From: Escarpia spicata
Lineage: Eukaryota > Annelida > Polychaeta > Sabellida > Siboglinidae
NCBI GenBank assembly: GCA_963995525.1
Contig: OZ023213.1
Coordinates: 36,856,334-36,920,333, forward strand
Length of the DNA stretch: 64,000 bases
Direction: 5' to 3'
This document shows positions 1 to 10,924 of this stretch, piece by piece. The position numbers were made by a program, and so were the translations under genes. A model generated the notes under the pieces. The model ran no database searches and had not been told where the DNA came from. It saw only the letters and a list, made by a program, of their open reading frames with translations. The number at the start of each line of letters is the position of its first letter. The stretch's first letter is position 1.

Positions 1-172
1 TTGCTTAAAGCATGCCATATATATATATCATGTATTTGTTGTCTCTGCCCCCCCCCCCCCCATAGTCACCATACCTCCTTAAAAACACGTAGAACTAAAT
101 GAATCGACGTACAACTACTAATTCACATAAACTATACGACCGCGGATACTTCTGGCACGGCTGTGAAAAATG

Positions 173-222
173 TGACGTCACATCTCATCAAAGTGCCTAC
201 TGCGCCTTCGCGCGCATGCGCA
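173..222. promoter_or_regulatory. CRE plus NRF1-like promoter motifs
   Basis: A perfect palindromic TGACGTCA (173-180) lies about 30 bp from GCGCATGCGCA (212-222), the consensus NRF1 site, in a locally GC-rich, CpG-containing patch of otherwise AT-rich DNA. In animals this pairing is typical of TATA-less housekeeping promoters. No convincing coding exon follows. A splice-acceptor-like TTTTTATTTCAG ends near 1002 and an AATAAA occurs at 1633-1638, so a short transcript is possible but unproven. Confidence 0.4.
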
Positions 223-1600
223 GTATGCGTTTTGAGGAATCCTGGCACGGCTGAATCGGGGCCCGGGACACCGGGACACCTGGGACTGCGGTGATCGCTT
301 TGTTTCAACTCGTCTTTTCGTCATTCACTGCTGGGCCGCTGTTGAGAGTACGTTCATCTTCGTTTACGTCGTTAAAATTTTGAAATTTGACCAGAATTAA
401 GATAAATTACATCTATTTTACGACTACGTCTGTATTCATTTGCAGATATTATTTTCTAACAGCGTCTAACCCGAAATATTTTGTGCTTAGTCTTATCTAT
501 TAGTTTTATTTAGTCTGTGTTGAAAAAATTGGTGTGAAATATGGTTTTGCACCGTTCAAAAATAGTGACATTTGAAAGTTCTGTGTCGGCAAAACCGATT
601 GTGCGCGTCACTGGAGGCGATGCCAGATGCAGAACGTGACTTAATCCATTTCTTTGAATTAAATTACTCTATAAAACCAATACTATTTATACCATATTTA
701 AATAAAATCCATGTCAATTCTGCAATACTTTATCTGAGATTTAGATTTGCTAGTTGTAGAAATATGGCCCATGCCAGCCCATACTAGTCTACGGGTCAAT
801 CATTCATGGTAGTCTTTGGCCAGGGCTGGTCATAGCATGTATTTAGACTTTTCTCAAGAATCATAATTATTATGAATTTATGTAACATAAAAAAATAAAG
901 CAATATTATAGAATTTCACATTGCCCTCTTGAGTAACAGATTTGCATGTAGAATCAAAATAGTTATCATTATATGATACATGATGGCCTTTTTATTTCAG
1001 ATATTGTTTGCAGTTACATGCAGTGACACTGATCTTACACTGATCAGTGTCTGACAGTTAACCGTGAAGGTACCAAGCCACAGAGTCGTCTGAATATGAC
1101 ACCCATCACTTGCCTGCATACGTACACATTTAATCTGGCTGATTATGTATATGATATCTACATTGAACAGTGTCCAGTCAACATGACACGAACATTACTT
1201 GTTGAAGAACACAACATTATTTTACAGGATACTGAGATATGAACCTTACTGCACAGATCTTGCAGCCTAGTGGCATTCAATTATGAGACAATCAACTGCC
1301 AATATTACAAAAAGACTGTATTATGAACAGAGCAGACCAGTCTTCTTCTTCATGACTTGACTCCCGTGGGCCATGGGGAGTAACGCAGAAGGCAATCTTG
1401 CATTTGGATTCAGCAACGGAATACTGTGAACAATTTATAAATATTACTTCATCAAGTTCATGAACATTATGCAGCAGTGAAAATTGATTACTAGACTGTA
1501 AAGAGCCTGCAGCATTCATCCAACATGTCATGACACACATAGACACAGTGAACTAGGAGTATGAATATTGTATTTCATTGTCATGTAATGATCTGTTGAG
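223..1600. other. no recognisable gene
   Basis: AT-rich sequence without a protein I recognise. Open frames here are short and show no domain. It may contain the transcript of the promoter-like patch just upstream. Confidence 0.4.
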
Positions 1601-1604
1601 TTTG

Positions 1605-2290
1605 TGTGCTATTTAGCCAATATTTACTTATTAATAAAGTTATTGCTATATGACTGTTAATGTGGTTGTAAACATTTCATAAATTATATAACTGTCTTCA
1701 TAATGATGGACATTGCAGCCTTTTATTAAAATGTAACAGTCAGTCGAGTTAACGTGCTAATATTAACCAATATTAACTTATTAATTAAGTTAATGTGAAA
1801 TGAATGGTTAATGTATGTTTATTGCCATAATTAATGTGGTTTACTGCTTGCATAAATTATACAAATATATTCATAATTATGGCCTTTACTGAAATGTATC
1901 GATCTGTCTGTCGAGGTTGCGTACTAATTAGCCAATGTTAACTAATTAATTAAATGATTTGTTAATATATAGTAATTTCCATTATTAATAATATACACAT
2001 TGCATAATACTAATTATGTATAAATATGTTTATAATCATTATGGTCTTTTACTGACATTGTGTTGGTCTGCCGAGGTTGCTCGCTAATTACCCAATATTG
2101 ACTAATTAATTAAATTATTATTAAATGATTTGTTAATGCATATTTATTACCATTATTAATGTGGTTATACACATTGCATAATATGTGTAAATATCTTCAT
2201 AATCATGGACATTGTGGCCTTTAATTGGAACGTTTAGGTATGTTCAGTTTGCATGCTACATAACTAAAATTAATTAATTGCATTAATTTT
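1605..2290. repeat. AT-rich tandem repeat, ~145-165 bp unit
   Basis: About four to five diverged units. Each has a 'gctaattagccaat' type start (near 1609, 1754, 1919, 2080 and 2250), then a run of ttaattaa and 'ttaatgtggtt', then 'cataatcatgg' and 'gccttttat'. Spacing between starts is about 145-170 bp. It is non-coding. Confidence 0.7.
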
Positions 2291-2299
2291 GTTATAATG

Positions 2300-3290
2300 A
2301 GTATTAAAAATATTGTATATTTATTACTCTAGTCAATATCTTTAAAAACCCTTGAAAACAATATTTAAATATCTATATAAATAAAAAAGTTATGACATTT
2401 TAAAGCAAATATTTATCCACAGCTAACATAAAAATGAGTCCATTTTGCCATTGTAACAGATACACAAAAATTATGCTGTTTTGCCGTCTTAAAACTGAAA
2501 TATCTATTAAAGATATCTTTATAAAATAAACAGTTATGTGATCCTTAAGCTATTACCTTTAATTTAAGCCAATTCCCAATGTTCTAGCATATTATATAAA
2601 TTTTTTGGTTGAAGTGCCTACTGTTGTCTGAAACTAAATATTGTCGGTACTGCTCCGATCTTCAAAACCCGACGTCGCCGACGTTTCGACGGGTCTTGTC
2701 CCATCAATTGATGAAACATCCACTTCGAAACACGTTTCTTCGAAATGTGCCGAACCCAGATATCACAAAGTGGTTTGTATAGAATTTAATCAGGCTTTTT
2801 AGAACAGTGGTTTTGATGGTGCTGCCATCTCTGGTATGTATTGTCGCGGAGGTACCCGCTGGTGCCCTCTGGCGATTAAGGCGTGTAACGTTTTAACTGC
2901 CGACGAGTCGGATTTAATTAATTTCATTTGTAGCGTACACCACTAATTCTACGGTTAGGTATACCAAATTTGGTACCTGTAGAAATTATTTAACATGACT
3001 GGTAATATGGTGACCTGTCAAACTACTTATGTTGTGGTTATAAGAAGATTATATTATGAACTTATAAAAGTTGTTTACAGAAATGTAGGTGTGAAAACCA
3101 CTAGGGTCACACCTAGCTTAAGAATAGAGTACGTGTTTTATTAAAATTATGGATTAATTCATAAGAGTTGGAATGTACGATGAATATTGTGGTATCCGGC
3201 TCGATACAGGGAATCCAGTGATATTAATTATGTAAGTAATTCACGTAAGTTTAAGATTGTATGAGAGTAGTAATGTATGTGGTCCAGCGC
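2300..3290. other. intergenic, nothing recognised
   Basis: AT-rich DNA with a small GC-richer patch near 2640-2720. No frame with a known domain on either strand. Confidence 0.4.
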
Positions 3291-3295
3291 GTACG

Positions 3296-3356
3296 TTGGC
3301 ACAAACCGGTGGAAACCCCATGTTAAGAGATAGGGATTTCCACCAGTTTGCGCCAA
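3296..3356. repeat. strong hairpin (inverted repeat)
   Basis: Left arm 3296-3318 (TTGGCACAAACCGGTGGAAA...) is nearly the exact reverse complement of 3333-3356. The 14-base loop contains ccatgttaa, a piece of the tandem repeat unit that starts about 125 bp downstream. The flanks (gcgcgtacg / gcgcttacgc) extend the pairing weakly. Confidence 0.75.
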
Positions 3357-3479
3357 GCGCTTACGCTAATGATTATGCAAATGAGGTCTTTGGCGCAAAC
3401 TGAAGGAAGTGCAAATGACCAATCACGAGCGAGCTAGGCATTGTGGGCGTGGTTAGTTATGCAAATGATCTTGGAAAAG

Positions 3480-3935
3480 TATTTCCGATCCCATGTTAAA
3501 GGATACGGATTTTTATCCCATGTTAAAGCATAGGCCATTTTTATCGCAAAGGTATCCGACCACTTTTGGGTTTTTTATCCCATGTTAAAGCATAGGGAAC
3601 TGTTTACCCCATGTTAAAGCATAGGGATTTTCCCCATGTTAAAGCATAGGGAATTTTATCGCAAAGGTATCCGACCCCTTTTCGATTTTTTCCCCATGTT
3701 AAAGCATAGGGAATTTTAACCCCATGTTAAAGGATATGAAATTTTTACCATGTTAAAACATAGGGATTTTCCCCATGTTAAAGGATAGGGAATTTTATCG
3801 CAAAGGTATCCGACCACTTTTCGAATTTTCCCCATGTTAAAGGATAGGGAATTTTATCGCAAAGGTATCCGACCACTTTTCGAATTTTCACCATGTTAAA
3901 GCATAGGGATTTTTATCGCAAAGGTATGCGACCAC
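3480..3935. repeat. compound tandem repeat: CCCATGTTAAAGCATAGGG plus TATCGCAAAGGTATCCGACC
   Basis: The 19-base motif CCCATGTTAAAGCATAGGG (or variants) recurs about a dozen times. It is interspersed with five copies of 'atcgcaaaggtatccgaccacttttcg'. The two modules alternate irregularly, so spacing is not constant. The first module is also in the loop of the 3296-3356 hairpin and near 5020-5030, so it is dispersed locally. It is non-coding. Confidence 0.8.
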
Positions 3936-4299
3936 TTTTTGAATAAAATAACATATACCAAATAGCATTTGAATATGTCACACACGAGATTGCTTGGCCC
4001 GGAGGCCGAGACTTCGCCAAGGGACCGAGCCTTTATTTGTTTGACTATGACATGTCGAAATGTGGTGTTGTAATAAGGCGTAATGTAAATAAAAGGGTTA
4101 TAAATTCAACGGAGAGCATTTTATCTGAAGTAATGTATACGAAATGTAGATTACATATAGAACTATGTTATATCAGAGCCTATAGCCTCGTTTTTTTCGA
4201 ACAGAGCGACCATTTTGGAATTAGACCTTTGGTGTCTCTTATAAAACCCGTACTCGAGGCGTGTCTGGACATGTTTGTTTGTCGCAAGCACGCGCACCC

Positions 4300-4690
4300 T
4301 GTATGACATCATGGTACGCGCTGTAATGTTGTACACGAGGTGAGTTGGGCAAACAGGTAGTGCTTTGGTTAGACCTTGTATTGAACTTGCACGTATGTAA
4401 TGTAATCCCTTCATGTGACGTCATAACGCAGTGACGTCATTAATATATAAACTGCTACGCGCAGTAATTTTGTGCGTGAGGTGAGTTGGGTATACAGGTA
4501 GTGGTTTGGTTAGACAACATTTTAAGCTTTCGCATATGTAATGTAATCCCATCATGTGATGTCATCAGTGAGTGACGTCATGGTATGCGCAGTAATTTTG
4601 TGCGTGAGGTGAGTTGGCTAGGTAGTGCTTTGGTTAGACCTTGTATTGAACTTGCGCGTATGTAATGTAATCCCTTCATGTGATGTCAAT
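4300..4690. repeat. tandem repeat, three ~130-140 bp units with CRE-like sites
   Basis: The anchor 'gaggtgagttgg' recurs at 4337, 4478 and 4606. Each unit then carries 'aggtagtgctttggttagac', 'tatgtaatgtaatccc' and one or two TGACGTCA/TGATGTCA sites. Repeated TGACGTCA gives an array of CRE-like palindromes. Confidence 0.75.
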
Positions 4691-4863
4691 TAAATAAGTA
4701 ATTGTGAATACGCAATAGTGTCTATTCTTATATGTCGTAGGTTGTCGACCATTTGATTAGGTGTAGGCCTCTCCTAGTCTATACATTTATAACTTTAACA
4801 TAGGTCCAAACATGATAAAGCATAGCCATAGAGGCTAAAGGCTATCTGGCCTACAGCGCATAA

Positions 4864-4937
4864 CCACTGACAAACAACTTACAAACACTGACAAACAACT
4901 AACAAACACTGATATACAACTCAAAAACACTGACATA
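4864..4937. repeat. 21-bp tandem repeat
   Basis: About 3.5 units of 'cactgacaaacaacttacaaa', diverging toward the right end. Confidence 0.7.
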
Positions 4938-4939
4938 CT

Positions 4940-5725
4940 ATAGCGAGTGAAAAATTTCCCTGTTAACCGGTATAAACTGGTATAAATCAAGCCTCAAGGT
5001 TCTGTGTATTTGTCCCGTGTTAAGGAATAGGGGATTATACGAACTTATCTGTTAAAACATTCAAACTACCATCTATCTGTGTAATATTTTGGTCAAACTG
5101 TTTGTCATGTAACAGTATTTGTCATACGAAATTTGTACTTACCAACGGTCACAGTTGATAGTCTGCATGCAAACTGGTTCCAAACTGGTGCCAAACTGTT
5201 TTGAAGAGGTATTCCTTGTTCAAGTCTCATCTGTATTTCATCTGTGCCTAGAGACCAACAATACTGTTTCAGCATTTTTTCATGCTGGTGTTCTTAACCT
5301 ATACGTGTGTACGTATGTACGTATGTATATAATTGCGTTCAACATTATTATTAAATAAATAAACACGCTATGTTCGATGCGCAATGTCGACTCGATCGCA
5401 TTGACGCCAAAGATCAAATATCAATACATGACGGCGCAGTGCTCGCTATCTACATTGTTCGAGGAAAGTGAAGCGTTATGTTAGAACAGTACAGACACAC
5501 AATAACCTCCCAGATAAGATGTACCAGTATCTATATAGTTTACCGTATTAAGGGTCAAGTGTACAAATATCCATTAATACGTTTTTTTTCTTTCTTTTTT
5601 CGTACTATAGTATTCAAATTCGTGCTTCTTCGGTAAAACATTCCAAATTAGATTCGGTCGTAAAACAACTAACCTGGCATGGGTAACCGAAAATGAACTC
5701 ATAGATTCATACATAGATACATACA
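4940..5725. other. intergenic, nothing recognised
   Basis: No recognisable coding sequence. A cgtatgtacgta microrepeat lies near 5310-5330. Confidence 0.4.
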
Positions 5726-5727
5726 TT

Positions 5728-5752
5728 GTGTGGTGGTGGTGGTGGTGGTGGT

Positions 5753-5803
<51 letters not shown>

Positions 5804-6063
5804 AGTGTGTGTGTGGTGGTGGTGGTGGTGTGTGTGTGTGTGTGTGTGTGGTGGTGTGTGTGTGTGTATGCGTGTGTGTGGTGGTGGTGGTGTGTGTGTG
5901 TGTGGTGGTGTGTGTGTGTGTGGTGGTGGTGTGTGTGGCTGTATGCGTGTGTGTGTGTGTGTGCGTGTGTGTGTGTGCGTCTGTGTGTGTGTGTGTGGTG
6001 CGTGTGTGTGATGCGTGTGTGTGTCTGTGTGTGTATGTGTTTGTGTGTGTTTGTGTGTGTGTG
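5728..6063. repeat. compound (GT)n / (GGT)n microsatellite
   Basis: About 335 bp of uninterrupted purine/pyrimidine alternation. It switches between (GT)n and (GTG)n blocks with occasional 'tgtatgcg'. The long open frames here (Cys-Val, Gly or Thr-His runs) are an effect of the repeat and are not genes. Long (GT)n favours Z-DNA. Confidence 0.95.
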
Positions 6064-6179
6064 ACACAGTGCCCTCAGTCGTTGTGCACTGTCGACAAAC
6101 GCTACATTGCCGAAAAGTATATACACTAGTTTTCGACTTCATCTCGTTTGCATAATCAATCACACCGAACGTACATCAC

Positions 6180-6425
6180 GTGACTTCCCTTAACACAAAA
6201 ACTGTGCACGTTCATGAGAGAGGCGACATCCGATACATTTTGAGAGTGGTCGTCGTCGGAATCGTAGACGACATGCATCGTCGCGGCGCGCAGCTCACTC
6301 GGCGACACCTTTGCGAATCACACGTTGGGAACCTTATTAGCATTACCGATTTGGAATCTACAGGAACAGTGTTCAAGAGAGTTCATATGGGAAATATTCA
6401 AATAAAATTGTGTTTATGCTATGGA
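6180..6425 (+). pseudogene. relic of an unknown repeated coding element, C-terminal piece
   Basis: The frame contains VVVVGIVDDMHRRGAQLTRR. It matches a second copy near 24715-24900, which reads AVVIGIVDRLYRRGVQFIR, and the two share downstream DNA through 'cacacgttgggaacc' and 'acaggaa(c/t)agtgt'. Two diverged copies in one window point to a dispersed element rather than a host gene. The family is not recognised. The 24-kb copy preserves more of the upstream protein. Confidence 0.5.
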
Positions 6426-6454
6426 TGAGTGTGTTTGTTTTTTCGTTTTCATAG

Positions 6455-7378
6455 TCATCAAGACACCAATGTAATTAGTCATAATATTGTCATCTACCGA
6501 CCATGATAGATCTCTACTCGTTGACACACTTCTGGGAATATTGGAAGCGTAGAGTCCGCCATGACAGTCAAGTAAATTCCGGTGCGACGTTACTTCCGAC
6601 GTAGCGTCCCTAGTAGAGGCTATCATAGCAAGCGAATTTGAAAACTGCTATGATAGAAAACGACTATGTCAATAACATGTAAGGACAACCACCTGACAGG
6701 ACTTCATTCAAAGAGGTGACCATCATTGTTCCCAACGCCATTCAACGGACACCAATGTAATTAGTCAGAGTATTGCCAGCTACCGACCATGACATATCTC
6801 TATTCGTCGACACACCTCCGGAAATGGTGAAACCGTAGAGGCCGCCATGACAGGTCGTCATGACATTCAAGTAACTTCCGGTATGACATCACATCTGGCA
6901 TAGCGACTCCTAGTGGATAATCGGAGTACTACCCCACACGATGGCGAAGGACAACTACCTGACAGGACTTCATTCAAAGAGGTGACCATCATGGTTTCCA
7001 ACGCCACTCAACGGATACCAATGTAATTAGTCAGAGTATTGCCAGCTACCGACCATAACATATCTCTATTCGTCGACACACTTCCGGAAATGGTGAAACC
7101 GTAGAGGCCGCCATGACAGGTCGTCATGACATTCAAGTAACTTCCGGTATGACATCACATTTGGCAGAGTGACTCCTAGTGGATAATTGGAGTACTGCCC
7201 CACACGATGGCGAAGGACAACTACCTGACAGGACTTCATTCAAAGAGGTGACCAACATGGTTTCCAACGCCACTCAACGGATACCAATGTAATTAGTCAG
7301 AGTATTGCCAGCTACCGACCATGACATATCTCTATTCGTCGACACACATCCGGAAATGGTGAAACCGTAGAGGCCGCC
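6455..7378. repeat. 266-bp tandem repeat (~3.5 units)
   Basis: The anchor 'acaactacctgacaggactt' (first copy with one mismatch) recurs at 6685, 6951 and 7217, exactly 266 bp apart. Units include 'caatgtaattagtcagagt', 'tcgtcgacacac', 'cggaaatggtgaaaccgtag' and 'gaggccgccatgaca'. The array breaks off at 'gccgccataacataacataaca' beside a CR1 fragment. The last two units are nearly identical, which suggests recent amplification. Confidence 0.9.
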
Positions 7379-7394
7379 ATAACATAACATAACA

Positions 7395-7547
7395 TAGCTG
7401 CGTTTATTTAAACTAGATTCGCGGGGGATTTACGGAGAAGCCTGAAACTGGAGGCATAGATAAAGACAGCAGAAATAAATCAGCAAAGAACAACCTGAAA
7501 AACTGTTCTGAATCAGAATATAAATGCATTTGTTTAAATGCTTTAAA
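7395..7547 (+). mobile_element. CR1-type LINE fragment (ORF1/ORF2 junction)
   Basis: About 150 bp matching the ORF1-ORF2 junction of the full CR1 copy (near 48654-48780): 'atttaaactagattcgc', 'ctggaggcatagataaag' and 'tataaatgcatttgtttaaa'. It ends abruptly where the duplicated transporter-gene segment begins. Confidence 0.8.
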
Positions 7548-8443
7548 AAAGTTATACAATCTAGCTAGCACGTTTTACCAAATAGTAGGTAGGCTTGCTT
7601 TTTCGCAAAAATTAATTTCAAAAGTGATAGACACAAATTCGAGCTGAGGAAGCTTAAAACTAAGCACTGCATCTTTGGAATATGTGTTGCAGGCGTGATT
7701 GTGTCATTGTCGCCTACCGTGGTCTCAACATTGTATGTGTCAATTATATCAAGCAATAAAGCAAACAATTCTATAAAATATTCCACAGGAATGCTATAGA
7801 AAGGTTTCTAAAGAACATTTTATGCTATAGAATTATATGGTATGTCTAGATTCTATGCGTTTCTATAACATGTACAGATTATTCTATACGATTGTTATGA
7901 ATATTGTTTCTATAGGATATGCACTATATAATTCAAATAATTATGTAGATTTTACAGTATGTTATAGTTTACTATGACGTATCTTGAATTGGTATATATT
8001 ATTTAATAGAAAGCTGTAGATTTATAGATCATTATAATTATAGATTTCTGAAGTTTCTGTGCTGGGGTGATGTGATGTTTGTCTTGGCTGTATCATGGAT
8101 GTCAAGCGTCTCGTTGGCTGAATTAATCAACTGTACCAGCAAACAATTGTTCAGTGAGACTGAGTGGGTTTTTGTTCAAGTTAAATGTATGACGAAGTAC
8201 TTCACTGTCTACTTGACAGTTCAGTTTATTAGCATAATTGTAGCGAAACATTAGTCCACTTGTTACAGCCAAATGTGTTTGATAGAATCCAGCCATCTAA
8301 ACCTGCTTTGAAGATTTCACTAATTAAAACCTAATTAAAGAACGTACAATTTATCTTTTTAAAAACAACTGCAGTTTGAACACATTTGCTGGCTCACTCT
8401 GTGCTGTTGATAGGCTGAATGTGTTCTATTTGTTGCTTGTAGA
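7548..8443 (+). pseudogene. displaced fragment of the monocarboxylate transporter gene (intron-exon 6-intron), exon gutted
   Basis: This stretch is the diverged reverse complement of about 25960-27000, so it holds the sense strand of the transporter gene: the end of intron 5, exon 6 and most of intron 6. Introns are retained, so it was not copied from spliced mRNA. The exon 6 acceptor (tgttgcag) is kept and the first 29 exon bases remain (7693-7721). The next ~124 bp, including the splice donor, are missing and the junction shows GTG microhomology. It cannot encode a transporter. Both edges abut CR1 sequence: a fragment on the left and the 5'-truncated copy on the right. Matching landmarks include 'ctagctagc', 'gaacattttatgctatag', 'tttgctggctcactctgtg' and 'tgcttgtag'. 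Confidence 0.85.
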
Positions 8444-10905
8444 AATTGCAAGAGAATGGCGATAAACGCACTAGTTGAGCAGATGTGTGAAGAAGAGGGG
8501 GTGGGATTCACAGATTTATCGGGATACTTTGTTGGGAGGGAAGATATGTACCTGAGAGATGGCCTCCATCTTAGTGGAAAAGGGCAGCAGTTTTCTCAGA
8601 GAAACTGCTGCGATCTACTTCAACTAGATTCGCAGGGGAGACTCACAGAAAAGCCTGAAACTGGATAAAAACAGCACAAACAAATCAGCAAAGAACAGTC
8701 TGGAAAACACTTGTGAAGCTGGATATAAATGTGGAGGACCACTAGTTTTTAGTTTTAGTTCAAGATACTTTCCTTTCTCAACATGTGCTAGAACCAACCA
8801 GGGGTGAGAATGTGTTAGACATAGTTTTGTCATCACAGAATGAATTAATTGACAATGTCAATATATGTGAGCCACTGGGGAGTAGTGATCACAACCAGAT
8901 ACGTTTTACCATCAAAGTAAAATCAGAAAGGAGTAATAAAAAGCAGTATAGGAAAAATTTCCACAAAGGAAGGTATAAGGACATGAGGAAATATTTAGAA
9001 AAGATAGACTGGAATAACACACTGGAAAATAAGACACCAACACAAATCTGGAATATATTAAAGAGTGAAATTAAATGCATAGTGTACCATGCAAAAACAA
9101 GGGGAACTTTAAGTATAAACAAATGATGTGGAAGTCATATAGATGTACTGGACATTATAAAGACTACAACAGTTATAAAGAAGCACTTAACCAAGCTACT
9201 GCTGAAATTAGAAATTCAAAGAGAAACTATCAACAACAATTAGCTAGTAATATAAAACATGACAGCAAGAGTTTTTATGCGTATGTTCGACGCAAACAGA
9301 AAGTTCAAGATAAGGTCGGTCCTCTAGAAGATATTCCTGAAAATATAATATCAGAGGGATTCTTAATGGCAGCAGACCCGAATGAGTACTTTAGTTCAAT
9401 GTTTACCAGAGAAGATGTTGGTTCACTGCCAGTACCAGACGCTAAGTTCAAGGGGGCAGATTCAGACTAGTTAGGACAATTAATTGTAACCCCGGAAATG
9501 GTAGCTAAGACAATAAGGGCTATGGAGGATAATCAATCACCTGGAGTGGATGGGATTCCGCCCAAACTACTCTTGGAAATCTAACAACAAATTAGCGTAC
9601 CGCTTGCAACAGTTTTTAATTGGTCATTAGAAGAGGGAGTGGTTCCTTTAGAACGGAAAGAGTCAAACATTATATCGTTATTTAAAAAAGGTTCGTGAAA
9701 CAAGTCAGAGAACTATAGACCAGTGAGTTTATCATCAGTGATTTGCAAATTATTAGAAAGACTAATTAAAGATCACATGGTGGATTTTCTTGTTAGACAT
9801 AATTTGTTAAACCCATCTCACTCAACATGGGTTTGTAAAAGCGAGGTCATGCTTAACAAATATGTTATATTTTTTGGAAGATATAACTAAGCGGGTAGAC
9901 GAGGGATCACCAGTAGATATCATATACTTAGATTTTCAGAAAGCTTTCGACAAAGTGCCACATCAAAGAATATTGCTTAAACTAAAGGCCCATGGCATAG
10001 GAAATAGTTTAATTAACTGGATAGAAAAATGACTAGTTGACAGAAGACAACGAGTAGTAGTTGATGGGGAGGCTTCAAACTGGAAATCAGTTTTGAGTGG
10101 GGTACCACAGGGATCAGTAGTGGGACCTATATTATTCTTAATATATATCAACGGTTTGGATGATGATATAACAAGCAAAGTATTGGAATTTGCGGATGAT
10201 ACAAAATTGTTTAGAAAGATTAAATGTGATGAAGATAGACAGCATTTACAAGATGATCTTGACAGATTGATAAAATGGTCTGAAAAATGGGAAATGTTGT
10301 TAAATTTTGGGAAATGTAAATGCCTCCACACAGGACATTGGAACGAAGATGTACAATATACAATGGCAGGTTCTGTACTAAGTACTGCTGTAAAAGAAAA
10401 GGACTTAGGGTTAACCATTAGTGCTGATATGAAGGTTTCAGAGCAGTGCAGTATTCCTGCTTCAAAGGGAAATCAAATCCTTGGATTAATTAGGTGAAAT
10501 ATAATGTATAAGGAAAAAGAGCTAATAATACCGCTGTACTAAACAATAGTTAGGCCTCATTTAGAATATTGTATTCAAGCGTGGAGGTCATATCGCAGGA
10601 AGGACATAGATATGCTAAAAAGAATATAGAGGAGTGCAACTAAAATGATACAAAAACTGAGGGATCTTAGTTGCGAAATACGCCATTTTCCAAAGGACTG
10701 TAAATGAATGGAACATATTATTTCCTGATTGTGTTTGTGCTAGTAGCGTGAATATGCTTAAAAATAAAATCGACACATACGCTAAAAGGGCGAGATACAC
10801 GTAGATAAAAAGTATTGGACTCTCGATAAACCAAAAGGCTTCCTTGTCCACCTGCCATCTAAAGTTAATTTTCTGTACGGCAATCTTGTTAAATCTTGTT
10901 CAAGC
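8444..10905 (+). mobile_element. CR1-type LINE copy 1, 5'-truncated and decayed
   Basis: Starts inside the ORF1 esterase (GVGFTDLSGYFVGRED, DGLHLSGKG) exactly where the transporter fragment ends. The endonuclease core is deleted: sequence jumps from 'tataaatgtg' to 'gaggaccac' near 8732, which removes about 450 bp relative to the full copy. The C-terminal endonuclease (SSDHNQIRF) and connector (8785-9470) follow. The reverse transcriptase is broken by several stops (for example 9468, 9583, 10030 and 10495) but keeps YLDFQKAFDKVPHQR, SGVPQGSVVGPILFL and the FADD box (10189-10200). The 3' UTR ends 'gccatctaaagttaattttc...caatcttgttaaat', the same tail as copies 2 and 4. Confidence 0.9.
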
Positions 10906-10924
10906 TTGTTCATCTAAGTCACAA

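Noticed and set aside
541..639. 32-codon frame MVLHRSKIVTFESS...
   Set aside because: Too short, no domain, weak start context; left as part of the unassigned 5' region.
5699..6163. Open frames of up to 154 codons (Thr/His-rich, Val/Cys-rich, Gly/Trp-rich)
   Set aside because: They are translations of the GT/GTG microsatellite on both strands and all frames.
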